From positions 1,140,001 to 1,204,000 of the forward strand of contig NZ_JAKKUT010000002.1 in NCBI RefSeq assembly GCF_029582805.1: a stretch of 64,000 nt of DNA. Direction: 5' to 3'. A model generated the notes under the pieces. The model did not search any database, was not told the origin of the DNA, and worked only from the letters and a program-made list of their open reading frames with translations. This document shows positions 55,663 through 64,000 of this stretch, in pieces (positions within the stretch are counted from its first letter, which is position 1; every line of letters begins with the position of its first letter). The DNA is from Candidatus Synechococcus calcipolaris G9 (GTDB lineage Bacteria; Cyanobacteriota; Cyanobacteriia; Thermosynechococcales; Thermosynechococcaceae). A program made the position numbers and the translations under genes.

Positions 55663-57984
55663 ATGTATATCGAGGACGACGAACTACGGAATCTTTACCA
55701 GGCAGCCAGTCAGGAGCATCTGCACAATATTGAAGCAGGTCTTTTGGTTCTGGAAAAGCAACCGCAGGATCGGGGCAAGCTGGAGGAGCTACTCCGGGAA
55801 ACCCACTCCCTGAAGGGGGACTCCAGAATGCTGGGGGTAACAGACGCCGAATCCTTGACCCATCACATCGAAGAAATTCTCACGGCCGTTCACAATGGCG
55901 AGGCGAGTTTTTCACCCCAGGTATTTGATTGCCTCTACGAAGGCGTAGATGCGATTAAAAAAGTTGCCCAGGAAGCGGTGACGGGAACTCCCTCCGGCGT
56001 TAGTGTCTTCCATGTGTCTGCCCAACTTTTGGCCCTCATTGGTTCCAGCAGTGAGGGGGAAGACCCAGCCCAAATCCCAGATAGAGGAGCGGAAGTTGCC
56101 CCAGATCTAACCCCAGAACCTACCTTGTTTGAGGCTGACCTAGGGGCGATCGCTGATTTTGAACAACTGCTCAGGGATACCACGGCCCAGGAATCGGAAC
56201 CCCGTCTGCCCCTGCCTCCACCCCCAGAGATTCCCTCTCCCCAGGAAATAGTAGAAGAAGAATATCGCTTTGATACGGTGCGAATTGAGGCCACTAAACT
56301 CGATGCCCTCATGCACCACATTGGCGAGTTAAGCGTGACCCAGCAGCGGATTGCCCGCCAGCGGATTGTCATCCATACCCTGAATGAACTTTGGGAAGAG
56401 GCCCAACGCCAAGCCAGCCAAGGGCAACAGTTCTTAGGCAGTGATTCCAGTACGGTTCCCCTGCGCCAAACCTACCACCAGTTACAAAAGCAGCTTGACT
56501 TGATTGGTCAATCCCTACAGCAGTTGGTGGGTAATACCCAGGTGGATGATTCCCGCCTAGAAGTCTTGGCAGATATTCTGGAAACCGATGTTCGCAATCT
56601 TCAGCTTCTGCCCTTTTCCAGTATTTTTAACCTCTTTCCACGCACAGTGCGGGATCTGGCCAAGCAACAGAAGAAACAGGTTGATTTTATTGTGGAAGGA
56701 GCCGACAACTCCGTGGATCGCCGCATCCTAGAGGAAATGAAGGCCCCCCTCACCCACCTGCTACGGAATGCCATTGATCACGGAATTGAATCACCGGAGG
56801 AGCGACTGAGCCAGGGCAAACCAGCGGCAGCCACCTTAATTCTGCGGGGGGCGATCCGGGGCAGTGAAATTGTCATCGAAGTGACGGATGATGGTCGGGG
56901 CTTAGACCTGGAGGCCATTAAGCAAACGGCCATTAAGCGGGGATTACGCACCGCCACCGAACTGGCCATGATGACTCCTAGCCAGATTGAAGCCTTGGTC
57001 TTTATGCCAGGGTTTTCCACCCGCTCCCAGGTGACGGAAATTTCTGGCCGGGGCGTGGGTCTGGATGTGGTACGGGCCAATGTGGAGCGACTCAAGGGAA
57101 CCCTGACGGTGACATCCCGCCCCCAAAATGGCTGTACCTTTCGGGTGACGTTGCGGGGAAATCGGGCCACCATCCCCATTCTTGTTGTCCGCCTGGGGGA
57201 AACCTACTATGGCGTGCCCACGGATGCGGTGGAAACCTCGCTCCTACTCACCACGGATCAAATGATCACCATTGATGGAAGTCCCAGTATTGTCTGGCAG
57301 GGACAGCCCATTGGGGTGAGTTGGTTGGCGGATATTTTGGATCATCCCCACCGCGATCGCCTGCGTCAGTATCCCTGTATGGTGCTGCGCCAAGGGGAGC
57401 ATTATCGGGGCATGATTGTGGACGAGTTAATTGATTGCCAAGATATTCAACTCAAAACCCAGAGTAAACTACTGAAACGGGTTCCCAACCTCCTGGGGGT
57501 GACGATTCTCAGTAGTGGTGAAATTTGCCATATTCTCAATCCCCAGGATCTGATTCAGGTGCCTGGGGCCCACACCTCCCTGGAACGGCTCAGTGCCGAG
57601 GCGATCGCCAAGCCCAATGTCCTACTGGTGGAAGATTCCCTGCCCATTCGTACCCAGTTGCGCCGGATTTTAGAAGCGTCGGGCTATGCGGTGACAACGG
57701 CCGTGGATGGCATGGACGGCTTTCATCAGTTGCGGGCCGGGGAGTTTGATGCGGTGGTCTCGGATGTGGAAATGCCCAACCAATCTGGCATTGAAATGAC
57801 TGAGAAAATTCGCCGCTTAAGTGACTATAATAAGTTGCCGATTATTCTCGTCACCACCTTAGCCGCCGATAGCGATCGCCAACGGGCCATGAATGCCGGG
57901 GCCAGTGCCTACCTGACCAAGGGGGATTTTGATCAGACGTTATTGTTGAATACCTTAAGGAATTTTATTTATGGCGAAAATTAA
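55663..57984 (+). CDS. Hybrid chemotaxis kinase CheA-REC
   Basis: A 773-residue kinase. The Hpt domain has the phospho-His48 in RETHSLKGDSRMLG. A linker rich in Pro/Glu (about 130-200) precedes dimerisation and ATPase domains with LLRNAIDHGIES (about 366), VTDDGRGLDLEA and SGRGVGLDVV. The CheW-like regulatory domain spans about 500-635. A C-terminal receiver (about 645-770) has LLVEDSLPIRTQL, VVSDVEMPNQSGIEM and YLTKGDF. It starts seven bases after the receptor stop. This is the CheA-CheY hybrid plan of Wsp/Pil-type arrays. Confidence 0.94.
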   Translation: MYIEDDELRNLYQAASQEHLHNIEAGLLVLEKQPQDRGKLEELLRETHSLKGDSRMLGVTDAESLTHHIEEILTAVHNGEASFSPQVFDCLYEGVDAIKKVAQEAVTGTPSGVSVFHVSAQLLALIGSSSEGEDPAQIPDRGAEVAPDLTPEPTLFEADLGAIADFEQLLRDTTAQESEPRLPLPPPPEIPSPQEIVEEEYRFDTVRIEATKLDALMHHIGELSVTQQRIARQRIVIHTLNELWEEAQRQASQGQQFLGSDSSTVPLRQTYHQLQKQLDLIGQSLQQLVGNTQVDDSRLEVLADILETDVRNLQLLPFSSIFNLFPRTVRDLAKQQKKQVDFIVEGADNSVDRRILEEMKAPLTHLLRNAIDHGIESPEERLSQGKPAAATLILRGAIRGSEIVIEVTDDGRGLDLEAIKQTAIKRGLRTATELAMMTPSQIEALVFMPGFSTRSQVTEISGRGVGLDVVRANVERLKGTLTVTSRPQNGCTFRVTLRGNRATIPILVVRLGETYYGVPTDAVETSLLLTTDQMITIDGSPSIVWQGQPIGVSWLADILDHPHRDRLRQYPCMVLRQGEHYRGMIVDELIDCQDIQLKTQSKLLKRVPNLLGVTILSSGEICHILNPQDLIQVPGAHTSLERLSAEAIAKPNVLLVEDSLPIRTQLRRILEASGYAVTTAVDGMDGFHQLRAGEFDAVVSDVEMPNQSGIEMTEKIRRLSDYNKLPIILVTTLAADSDRQRAMNAGASAYLTKGDFDQTLLLNTLRNFIYGEN

Positions 57985-58384
57985 AGTAGTTCTCATTGAA
58001 GATTCCGTGGTGGCCCTAGAAATTCTGCAACGGCTGATCAACTCATCAGAGGAAGTGGAAGTCGTAGGTACGGCCCTAGATGGTGCCTCAGGTCTCCAAG
58101 TAATTGAGCAAAATCAGCCGGACGTGATTTGTACCGATCTTCAGATGCCTGGCATGGATGGGCTGGAGTTCACGAAGGAAGTGATGAAACGCTTTCCCCG
58201 GCCGGTTCTGGTCGTTAGCAACGCGGTGCAGCCCAGTGATGTGGATAATATCTATAATTTGATGCAGGCAGGGGCTCTCGACTTCTTTCCCAAGCCCACC
58301 AGTGGCATATCCACGGATTACGAACGGCTCAAGAGTGCCCTTGTCACTAAGATTAAGGTTCTCGCCAGCAAGCGTGTCTCCTAA
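57971..58384 (+). CDS. Stand-alone CheB-type receiver
   Basis: A 137-residue single-domain response regulator. It has the acidic pair LIEDSVVAL, the phospho-Asp in VICTDLQMPGMDGLEF, SNAV in place of the usual T/S switch region, and the Lys in FFPKPTSG. The FPKP motif and flanking residues match the receiver half of the next gene (CheB), not CheY. So it is a duplicate of CheB's receiver without the methylesterase half. Overlaps the CheA stop by 14 bases. Confidence 0.85.
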   Translation: MAKIKVVLIEDSVVALEILQRLINSSEEVEVVGTALDGASGLQVIEQNQPDVICTDLQMPGMDGLEFTKEVMKRFPRPVLVVSNAVQPSDVDNIYNLMQAGALDFFPKPTSGISTDYERLKSALVTKIKVLASKRVS

Positions 58385-58404
58385 GGAACGGCCCTAAGAC
58401 CTCC

Positions 58405-59463
58405 ATGGCTATCCGTGTCTTTCTGGTGGAAGATTCCCCCATTGCCCTGCACATCCTAGAGCAAATTCTGCAAGCCGCCCCCGGTCTGGAGGTGGTGGGA
58501 ACTGCCCAAAATGGCAAAGATGCCCTCCTGCGTATTCCTGAATCCAAGCCCGATGTGATCTGCACCGATCTCTACATGAAGGAGATGGATGGGGTGGAGC
58601 TTACACGTCAGATTATGGCCCGCTATCCCCGCCCCATTTTGGTGATTAGTGTGGCCGTGGGCCAAGGCAACGAGCAAAATGCCTTTCAGTTATTGCAGGC
58701 CGGGGCGATCGATGTTTTTCCAAAACCGGGGACAGGATTGATTGCCGACTACGACCGAGGGCAACTGATTAATAAAATCAAGGTTCTGGCAGGGGTTAAG
58801 GTATTTACGCGGCCCCTGCGGCCAACCCTGGGTACACCCACTAATGGACAATCCTCTGGGCAACCGTCATCGCCCCCAATCAAGTTTCAACAAAATGGAA
58901 AATATACCATTATTGGTATTGGTGCATCCACAGGGGGCCCCCAGGCGATCGCCAAGATTCTGTCCAAACTGCCGGGGAATTTTCCCTTACCCATTCTCTG
59001 TACGCAGCATATTAGTATGGGTTTTCTGGAGGGGCTGGTCTCGTGGATCCGCCAGGAATGTGCCCTAAAAGTGAAAATTGGTGAAACCGGCGAAACACCG
59101 CAACCGGGGGTGGTCTATTTTGCCCCCGATCAATGTAACCTGGAACTGGATCGCCGGGGAAAATTACTCCTGTCTGCTCCCACTGCCTCAGAACGCCACT
59201 GTCCCTCAGTGAATGTGATGTTACGATCCCTTGCCTTAGTCTTTGGCCAGGAAGCCATTGGTATTCTACTGACGGGAATGGGGGATGATGGTGCCGATGG
59301 AATGCGCTGTTTGGCCGCAGCGGGGGGACTCACCATTGCCCAAGATGAAGCCACCTGTATTGTCTATGGGATGCCCAAGGAAGCCATTGCCCTAGGTGCG
59401 GTGCAACATACCTTGGCGATCGATGCCATTGGTGAATCTTTGGTGACATACTGCCGACGCTGA
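58405..59463 (+). CDS. cheB: Protein-glutamate methylesterase CheB
   Basis: A 352-residue protein. The receiver (1-125) has VICTDLYMKEMDGVEL and VFPKPGTG. The methylesterase (about 160-350) has the catalytic Ser in GIGASTGGPQAI (about 173-184), the His in CTQHISMGF, and the Asp in LTGMGDDGADGM. It removes methyl groups from receptors, opposing CheR. With CheR it gives the array a full adaptation cycle, which most cyanobacterial Che-like systems are known to lack. Confidence 0.93.
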   Translation: MAIRVFLVEDSPIALHILEQILQAAPGLEVVGTAQNGKDALLRIPESKPDVICTDLYMKEMDGVELTRQIMARYPRPILVISVAVGQGNEQNAFQLLQAGAIDVFPKPGTGLIADYDRGQLINKIKVLAGVKVFTRPLRPTLGTPTNGQSSGQPSSPPIKFQQNGKYTIIGIGASTGGPQAIAKILSKLPGNFPLPILCTQHISMGFLEGLVSWIRQECALKVKIGETGETPQPGVVYFAPDQCNLELDRRGKLLLSAPTASERHCPSVNVMLRSLALVFGQEAIGILLTGMGDDGADGMRCLAAAGGLTIAQDEATCIVYGMPKEAIALGAVQHTLAIDAIGESLVTYCRR

Positions 59464-59561
59464 TTTGTGATGTTGTGATATTGGCAGAGCGACCAGGAAA
59501 GGCTTTAATTCCCACCAAGGAAAACAATCCAGGGTAAAATGCTTCTGGCACTTACGAGGAT

Positions 59562-60932
59562 TTGGTTCTGTCCACACGAGTTGTTATTGTCCGCCACGGC
59601 GAAAGTACATTTAATGCCGAGGGGCGTGTCCAGGGCCACAGTGATGCCTCTGCCCTCAGCGATCGCGGCCGGCAAATGGCCCAACGGGTTGCCCAGGCCC
59701 TTAAGGGGATTGCCTTTGATGCCTTCTATACCAGTCCCCTGCGCCGGGCCCAAGAAACCGCCGCCGAAATTTTTGCCGGCATTGCCAATGGTTCCATTCC
59801 CTCACCCTACCCCCTCAAAACCCTCATCGAAATTTCCCTACCCCAGTGGGAAGATATGTATTTTGAAGAGGTTAAAGAAAAATTTCCTGAGGCCTACCGC
59901 TGTTGGCAAGAGCAACCCCACTTGTTGGCCATGGATATTAAAGACGAGGCCGGCAACGTTACTACCTTTTATCCGGGGCGAGACCTCTTTGAGCGGGCCC
60001 AGCAGGTGTGGCCAACCCTACTAGAGCAGCATTCTGGGCAAACTATTTTAATTGTGGCCCACAGTGGCATTAATCGGGCCCTGATCTGTACCGCCCTAGG
60101 GATGGGTATTGAAGGATATTTACGTTTCCAGCAGGCCAACTGCGGCATTACGGTGCTTAATTTTCCCGGTGCCTGGGGGCAGCCGGCCCAGCTAGAGGCC
60201 CTTAATGTCACCAGTCATTTGGGGAATCCCTTTCCCACACCTCGGTTTAAGGAACAAACCCTGCGAATTTTTTTAGTGCGCCATGGGGAGACCGATTGGA
60301 ATCGTCAGGGTCGGTTTCAAGGTCAAATCGATGTTCCCCTCAATGCCACGGGCCAGGCCCAGGGGGAGCAAGTGGCCGCCTTTCTAAAAGAGGTGTCCTT
60401 CCATCAAGCCATTAGCAGTCCGATGCTGCGGCCGAAGGCGACGGCGGAGGCCATCCTGGCCCATCATCCCCAGGTTCCCCTGAAATTGATACCGGCCTTT
60501 GCAGAAATTAGCCATGGGGACTGGGAAGGAAAGTTTGAACCGGAGGTGGAAGCCCTCTATCCGGGGGAACTTCATCGCTGGCGGCAGACTCCGGCGGTGG
60601 TGCAAATGCCCAATGGCGAAAATCTACGGCAGGTTTGGGAGCGGGCGATCGCCGCGTGGGAGCAATTAATTAACGAATTACGGGAATCGCCTTCCAGCCC
60701 CCAGCAGTTGCCCCATCAGGTGTTAGTGGTTGCCCATGATGCCATTAATAAATTGATTTTGTGTCAAGTGGCGGGGTTAGGGATTGAGCAGTTCTGGCAT
60801 TTTAAGCAGGGCAATGGCGGTGTGAGTATCATTGACTATCCCCTCCAGGGCGGTCATCCCCGCTTACAAGCCATGAATATTACCACCCATTTAGGCGGAG
60901 TTTTGGACCCCACGGCCGCTGGAGCATTGTAG
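59562..60932 (+). CDS. Tandem histidine-phosphatase (phosphoglycerate-mutase-like) protein
   Basis: A 456-residue protein with two branch-2-type phosphatase domains. Each has the catalytic RHG: VRHGESTFNAEGRVQGH (about 11-27) and VRHGETDWNRQGRFQGQ (about 241-257), with later His in AHSGINRALI and AHDAINKLIL. The first N-terminal codon is TTG at 59562, only a base or two after GAGGA; a CTG at 59568 is better spaced, so the start is uncertain. Cyanobacteria have such fused proteins; the substrate is unknown. Confidence 0.85.
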   Translation: MVLSTRVVIVRHGESTFNAEGRVQGHSDASALSDRGRQMAQRVAQALKGIAFDAFYTSPLRRAQETAAEIFAGIANGSIPSPYPLKTLIEISLPQWEDMYFEEVKEKFPEAYRCWQEQPHLLAMDIKDEAGNVTTFYPGRDLFERAQQVWPTLLEQHSGQTILIVAHSGINRALICTALGMGIEGYLRFQQANCGITVLNFPGAWGQPAQLEALNVTSHLGNPFPTPRFKEQTLRIFLVRHGETDWNRQGRFQGQIDVPLNATGQAQGEQVAAFLKEVSFHQAISSPMLRPKATAEAILAHHPQVPLKLIPAFAEISHGDWEGKFEPEVEALYPGELHRWRQTPAVVQMPNGENLRQVWERAIAAWEQLINELRESPSSPQQLPHQVLVVAHDAINKLILCQVAGLGIEQFWHFKQGNGGVSIIDYPLQGGHPRLQAMNITTHLGGVLDPTAAGAL

Positions 60933-60937
60933 ACCCT

Positions 60938-62233
60938 ATGGTGGTTCGGTTGCTGCAACAGGTTCGCATTCTTGATCCGGTGAACCAGCGGGACGTTTGC
61001 GGCGATGTGTTGCTCGATGATCGATCCATTTTGGCGATCGCCCCCCACATTGACACCTACCCTGACGAAACATACTGTCAAAATGCCCAGGGCTTGATTT
61101 TGGGGCCGGGCTTGGTGGATCTCTACAGCCATTCCGGTGAACCGGGCTATGAATACCGGGAAACCCTCGCTTCTCTGGTGGCGGCGGCGGCGGCGGGGGG
61201 ATTTAGTCGCATCCATCTGTTGCCCGATACCCAACCGGCGATCGATGGCCCAGCGGTCTGGCAACAGATTCAGGCCGGTCTATCGCAAAATGCTCAAAAT
61301 TCTCGGGTACAGGTGGGGGCATGGGCAGGGTTGACCCAAAATTTAGGGGGAACAGCCCTAAACGATCTGGCAGAGTTAGCCGCCAGTGGCATTGTTGGCT
61401 TTAGCGATAGCCGTGGCTTAACCCATTGGCCCCTCTTGCAGCGGGCCCTAGAGTATCTCCAACCCTTTAATCGGCCCGTGGCCCTGTGGCCCTTTGATTC
61501 TGGCTTAGGGGGGCAGGGGGTGATGCGCCAAAGTCCTGAGGCTGTGGCATTGGGTTTAGTGGAGCAGGGGGCGATCGCCGAGACGGGGCCCCTGGCCATG
61601 ATCCTGGAGTTAGCCGCCACCGTCGAATTGCCCATCCATGTCATGCGCCTGTCCACGGCCCGCAGTGTGGAGATGATGGAACAGGTTTACGCCCAAGGCC
61701 AGGCCCCCGCCTTCAAACCCACCGCAAGTGTCTCCTGGCTCCATTTACTTTTGAATACCACCGATTTAGGCAGTTATGATCCCAACTTACGGCTCGATCC
61801 TCCCCTAGGAACCCCCAGGGATCAGCAGGCCCTCATTGCTGGTGTCAAATCCGGGGCGATCGCCGCCATTGCCATTGATCACACCCCCCTGACCTACGAA
61901 GAAAAGATGGTGTCCTTTGCCGAAGCCCTACCAGGGGCCATTGGCCTAGAGCTGGCCCTACCCTGTCTATGGCAGCAGCTTGTCACCACGGAGCAACTAA
62001 CGGCCCTAGAGTTATGGCAGGCCTTGAGTACCCGTCCCGCCGAGATTTTGGGGCAAACCCCGGCCCAACTCGTCCCTGGTCAACCCTCGGAAGTGATTCT
62101 CTTTGATCCCAACCCGGTCTGGACGGTTACAGCGGATGCGCTCCATAGCCATGCCCAAAATACGCCCTTTTTAGGAAAAACACTCCAGGGTAAAGTTGTG
62201 ACCCACCTCCTCTACGATCGCCCAGGAGATTAG
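60938..62233 (+). CDS. Dihydroorotase-like protein, probably inactive
   Basis: A 431-residue amidohydrolase-fold protein close to dihydroorotase (pyrC). The metal motif that should read HxH is YSH here (GLVDLYSHSGEPGYEY, Tyr63/His65). A cluster normally HCED reads WPFDS, and the DHAPH motif reads DHTPL. So the binuclear site is degraded while the fold is kept. Inactive DHOase homologues are known partners of aspartate transcarbamoylase in some bacteria; that role here is a guess. Starts 6 bases after the upstream stop. Confidence 0.8.
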   Translation: MVVRLLQQVRILDPVNQRDVCGDVLLDDRSILAIAPHIDTYPDETYCQNAQGLILGPGLVDLYSHSGEPGYEYRETLASLVAAAAAGGFSRIHLLPDTQPAIDGPAVWQQIQAGLSQNAQNSRVQVGAWAGLTQNLGGTALNDLAELAASGIVGFSDSRGLTHWPLLQRALEYLQPFNRPVALWPFDSGLGGQGVMRQSPEAVALGLVEQGAIAETGPLAMILELAATVELPIHVMRLSTARSVEMMEQVYAQGQAPAFKPTASVSWLHLLLNTTDLGSYDPNLRLDPPLGTPRDQQALIAGVKSGAIAAIAIDHTPLTYEEKMVSFAEALPGAIGLELALPCLWQQLVTTEQLTALELWQALSTRPAEILGQTPAQLVPGQPSEVILFDPNPVWTVTADALHSHAQNTPFLGKTLQGKVVTHLLYDRPGD

Positions 62234-62276
62234 GGCATAATCAGAAACGTTCACCAAATTACCCCTAGGCATTGTC

Positions 62277-63542
62277 ATGAATCCTGCCCTCTCCCCCATT
62301 GGTCTGCAAATGTCGTCTCTGACAGGGGTACGGGCGATTATGAAAGATATTATCGAAACCCTGCGATCCAATCGGGGTCAGGATCTGATTAATCTCAGTG
62401 CTGGTAATCCCCTGATTGTCCCAGAGGTGGAACAGTTATGGCGGGATTGTACCCAGGAACTCATGGCCAGTCCCGAATTTGGCCAAGTGGTCTGTCGCTA
62501 TGGTACAAGCCAAGGCTATGAACCCCTCATTGAGGCGATCGTCGAAGATTTTAATCGTCGCTATGACCTGAATCTGACGGAACGAAATGTCTTGATTACC
62601 CCTGGGAGTCAGTCCATCTATTTCTTTGCCGCCAATGCCTTTGCGGGCCCCCTCGGCAATGGGGAATCCAAAAAAGTCGTTTTACCCCTTAGCCCTGAAT
62701 ATACGGGGTATGGCGGCGTTAGTTTAAGCCCGGAAACCGTGGTTGCCTACCGGCCGCGCCTAGATATTGCCGAGACCCAGCATTACTTTAAGTACCGTCC
62801 CGATTTTCGGCAACTCCAGATTGATGGTACGACGGGCTGTGTTATTTTTTCCCGCCCCTGTAACCCCACAGGTAATGTCCTCAGTGATGGGGAAGTGCGC
62901 CAGATTGCAGATTTAGCCATTCCCTACGGTGTCCCTGTTTTGGTGGATGCCGCCTACGGCCCTCCCTTTCCCAGTTTGAATTTTACGGAACTCGTACCAG
63001 TCTTTGGCGGTAATATTGTCCATTGTTTAAGTCTATCCAAGGCCGGCCTGCCTGGGGAGCGGGTGGGTATTGCCATTGGCGATAGTGGCATTTTAAGTGT
63101 CCTAGAGGCCTTTCAAACCAATGCCTGTATCCATTCATCCCGTTTTGGCCAGGCGATCGCCGCCCTTGCCATTGCCAATGGGGCCCTGGCAGATGTGTCC
63201 CTAAATGTGATTCGACCGTTTTACCAGAAAAAATTCACGGTCTTAGAAACCACCCTCAATCAGTTTTTACCCGATCACCTCCCTTGGTTTTTACATCGGG
63301 GCGAAGGGGCAATTTTTGCCTGGTTATGGCTACGGGATTTGCCCATTTCTGACTGGGATCTCTATCAAGAGTTGAAACAAGCGGGTGTGATTGTTGTTCC
63401 CGGTAGTTCCTTTTTCCCCGGACTCCAGGAAGAATGGCAGCATAAACACGAGTGCCTACGGATTAGCCTCACCGCCAGTGATGAAGAAATTGCCCTGGGC
63501 ATGGAACGCCTCGCCCAAACGGTCACAGCCGTCTATCGGTGA
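62277..63542 (+). CDS. avtA: Valine-pyruvate aminotransferase-like (class I PLP)
   Basis: A 421-residue fold-type I aminotransferase. Signatures: SAGNPLIVPEVEQLW (substrate loop), TPGSQSIYFFAANAF, PCNPTGNVLSDGEV (PLP contact, about 199-212), VDAAYGPPFPS and the PLP-lysine in CLSLSKAGLPGERVG (about 256-270). Its length and N-terminus match AvtA, which makes valine from pyruvate-linked transamination. Substrate not certain. Confidence 0.88.
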   Translation: MNPALSPIGLQMSSLTGVRAIMKDIIETLRSNRGQDLINLSAGNPLIVPEVEQLWRDCTQELMASPEFGQVVCRYGTSQGYEPLIEAIVEDFNRRYDLNLTERNVLITPGSQSIYFFAANAFAGPLGNGESKKVVLPLSPEYTGYGGVSLSPETVVAYRPRLDIAETQHYFKYRPDFRQLQIDGTTGCVIFSRPCNPTGNVLSDGEVRQIADLAIPYGVPVLVDAAYGPPFPSLNFTELVPVFGGNIVHCLSLSKAGLPGERVGIAIGDSGILSVLEAFQTNACIHSSRFGQAIAALAIANGALADVSLNVIRPFYQKKFTVLETTLNQFLPDHLPWFLHRGEGAIFAWLWLRDLPISDWDLYQELKQAGVIVVPGSSFFPGLQEEWQHKHECLRISLTASDEEIALGMERLAQTVTAVYR

Positions 63543-63571
63543 AGTTAGCTAGCTGGCAGTAGCACCCACCA

Positions 63572-64000
63572 CTAGGCTTGGCACGGATCATCTCCTGGAG
63601 GGTGCAATTTAGTTTGTATCCAAAACCGTCTTGTTGATCGAATAGAATCGTTCTCAGGATAACGGGAATCATTCAAATCAAGACGCAGGCAAGTTGCGCG
63701 ACCAATTGGTGAAGTTCCTTCTATAACAACACCTTGATTTAGCCAAACAAAATGTTGTCCCCACTTCTGTTTACGCGGGTTGAAAATAGGAACAATCTCT
63801 TGAGTATCTGGATCAATACCAGCTACAAAGTTGTATCGCCTCTCGTTGCAGCGACGACAGGCAAGTGCAAGATTATCAAGTTCATCAGAACCACCCAAAG
63901 ATTTTGGAATGACATGATCAAAGGTAAATCGATTGGCGCTCAACCGCTCTGGTGAATGACAATACTCGCACACATATTTAGCTCGCTCTCGAATGGCTTG
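63572..64000 (-). CDS. HNH endonuclease, 5' end beyond the window
   Basis: The visible 142 codons are the C-terminal part: the frame stays open through the window edge (RAKYVCEYC), so the true start lies to the right. The HNH core is CEYCHSPERLSANRFTFDHV then IPKSLGGSDELDNLALACRR, with CxxC pairs and the His/Asn of the motif. It resembles small cyanobacterial HNH proteins often found next to mobile DNA. Convergent with avtA. Confidence 0.85.
   Translation of the reverse strand, partial: QAIRERAKYVCEYCHSPERLSANRFTFDHVIPKSLGGSDELDNLALACRRCNERRYNFVAGIDPDTQEIVPIFNPRKQKWGQHFVWLNQGVVIEGTSPIGRATCLRLDLNDSRYPENDSIRSTRRFWIQTKLHPPGDDPCQA

Noticed and set aside
1-64000. CRISPR arrays, rRNA genes, riboswitches
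   Set aside because: No regularly spaced direct repeats with unique spacers, no rRNA-like stretch and no riboswitch core I could recognise.

Overview
The window comes from a freshwater or thermophilic-type cyanobacterium. It carries psbB and psbT (photosystem II), petL (cytochrome b6f), apcA-apcB-apcC (phycobilisome core), acsF (chlorophyll synthesis), the alkane genes ado and aar, and very many copies of the cyanobacterial palindrome GCGATCGC (HIP1). GC content looks to be about 50%. The genus is a guess; a Synechococcus PCC 6312 / Cyanothece PCC 7425 / Thermosynechococcus-like lineage would fit, but the sequence alone does not settle it.

Layout. 0-10 kb: a GltS-type transporter, a PRC-barrel protein, a compact unit of two uncharacterised proteins with a purine nucleoside phosphorylase and an ArsR regulator, a prepilin peptidase, a cupin protein and the hopanoid enzyme HpnH. 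10-25 kb: RNase E with a long structured leader, two small non-autonomous elements, petL, a Cu+ P-type ATPase, glucokinase overlapped by an FHA-PAS-GAF histidine kinase, an O-antigen-ligase-like membrane protein, acsF, and a small four-cysteine gene overlapping a PfkB sugar kinase. 25-34 kb: a PAS-GGDEF-EAL protein, a solo TnpB element, ssb, a [2Fe-2S] ferredoxin, psbB-psbT, a tandem pair of coiled-coil membrane proteins, tRNA-Ser(UGA) and prfB with its programmed +1 frameshift. 34-44 kb: the series ado-aar-accA-SDR-folE, an aspartate aminotransferase, ftsW and the apcABC operon with a strong terminator.

44-50 kb is accessory DNA. A GIY-YIG-like protein and futA-futB (iron uptake) are followed by a decayed IS982-like element whose end supplies or abuts the futB stop codon. 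Next come a beheaded PD-(D/E)XK gene and a Rpn/DUF4351-like relic that is itself split by a decayed IS630 element. A 195-bp internally deleted relative of the IS982-like element sits at the stop codon of petL at 12.8-13.0 kb.

50.2-59.5 kb is the most interesting region: one co-oriented seven-gene chemosensory array. It encodes CheR-TPR, PatA-like PATAN-REC, a fused CheW-CheW, a membrane receptor, CheA-REC, a stand-alone CheB-type receiver and a full CheB. The architecture resembles the Wsp/alternative-cellular-function class rather than the usual cyanobacterial pil/pix arrays, because it has both adaptation enzymes (CheR and CheB). The window ends with a double histidine-phosphatase protein, a dihydroorotase homologue with a degraded metal site, an AvtA-type aminotransferase and an HNH protein that runs off the end.
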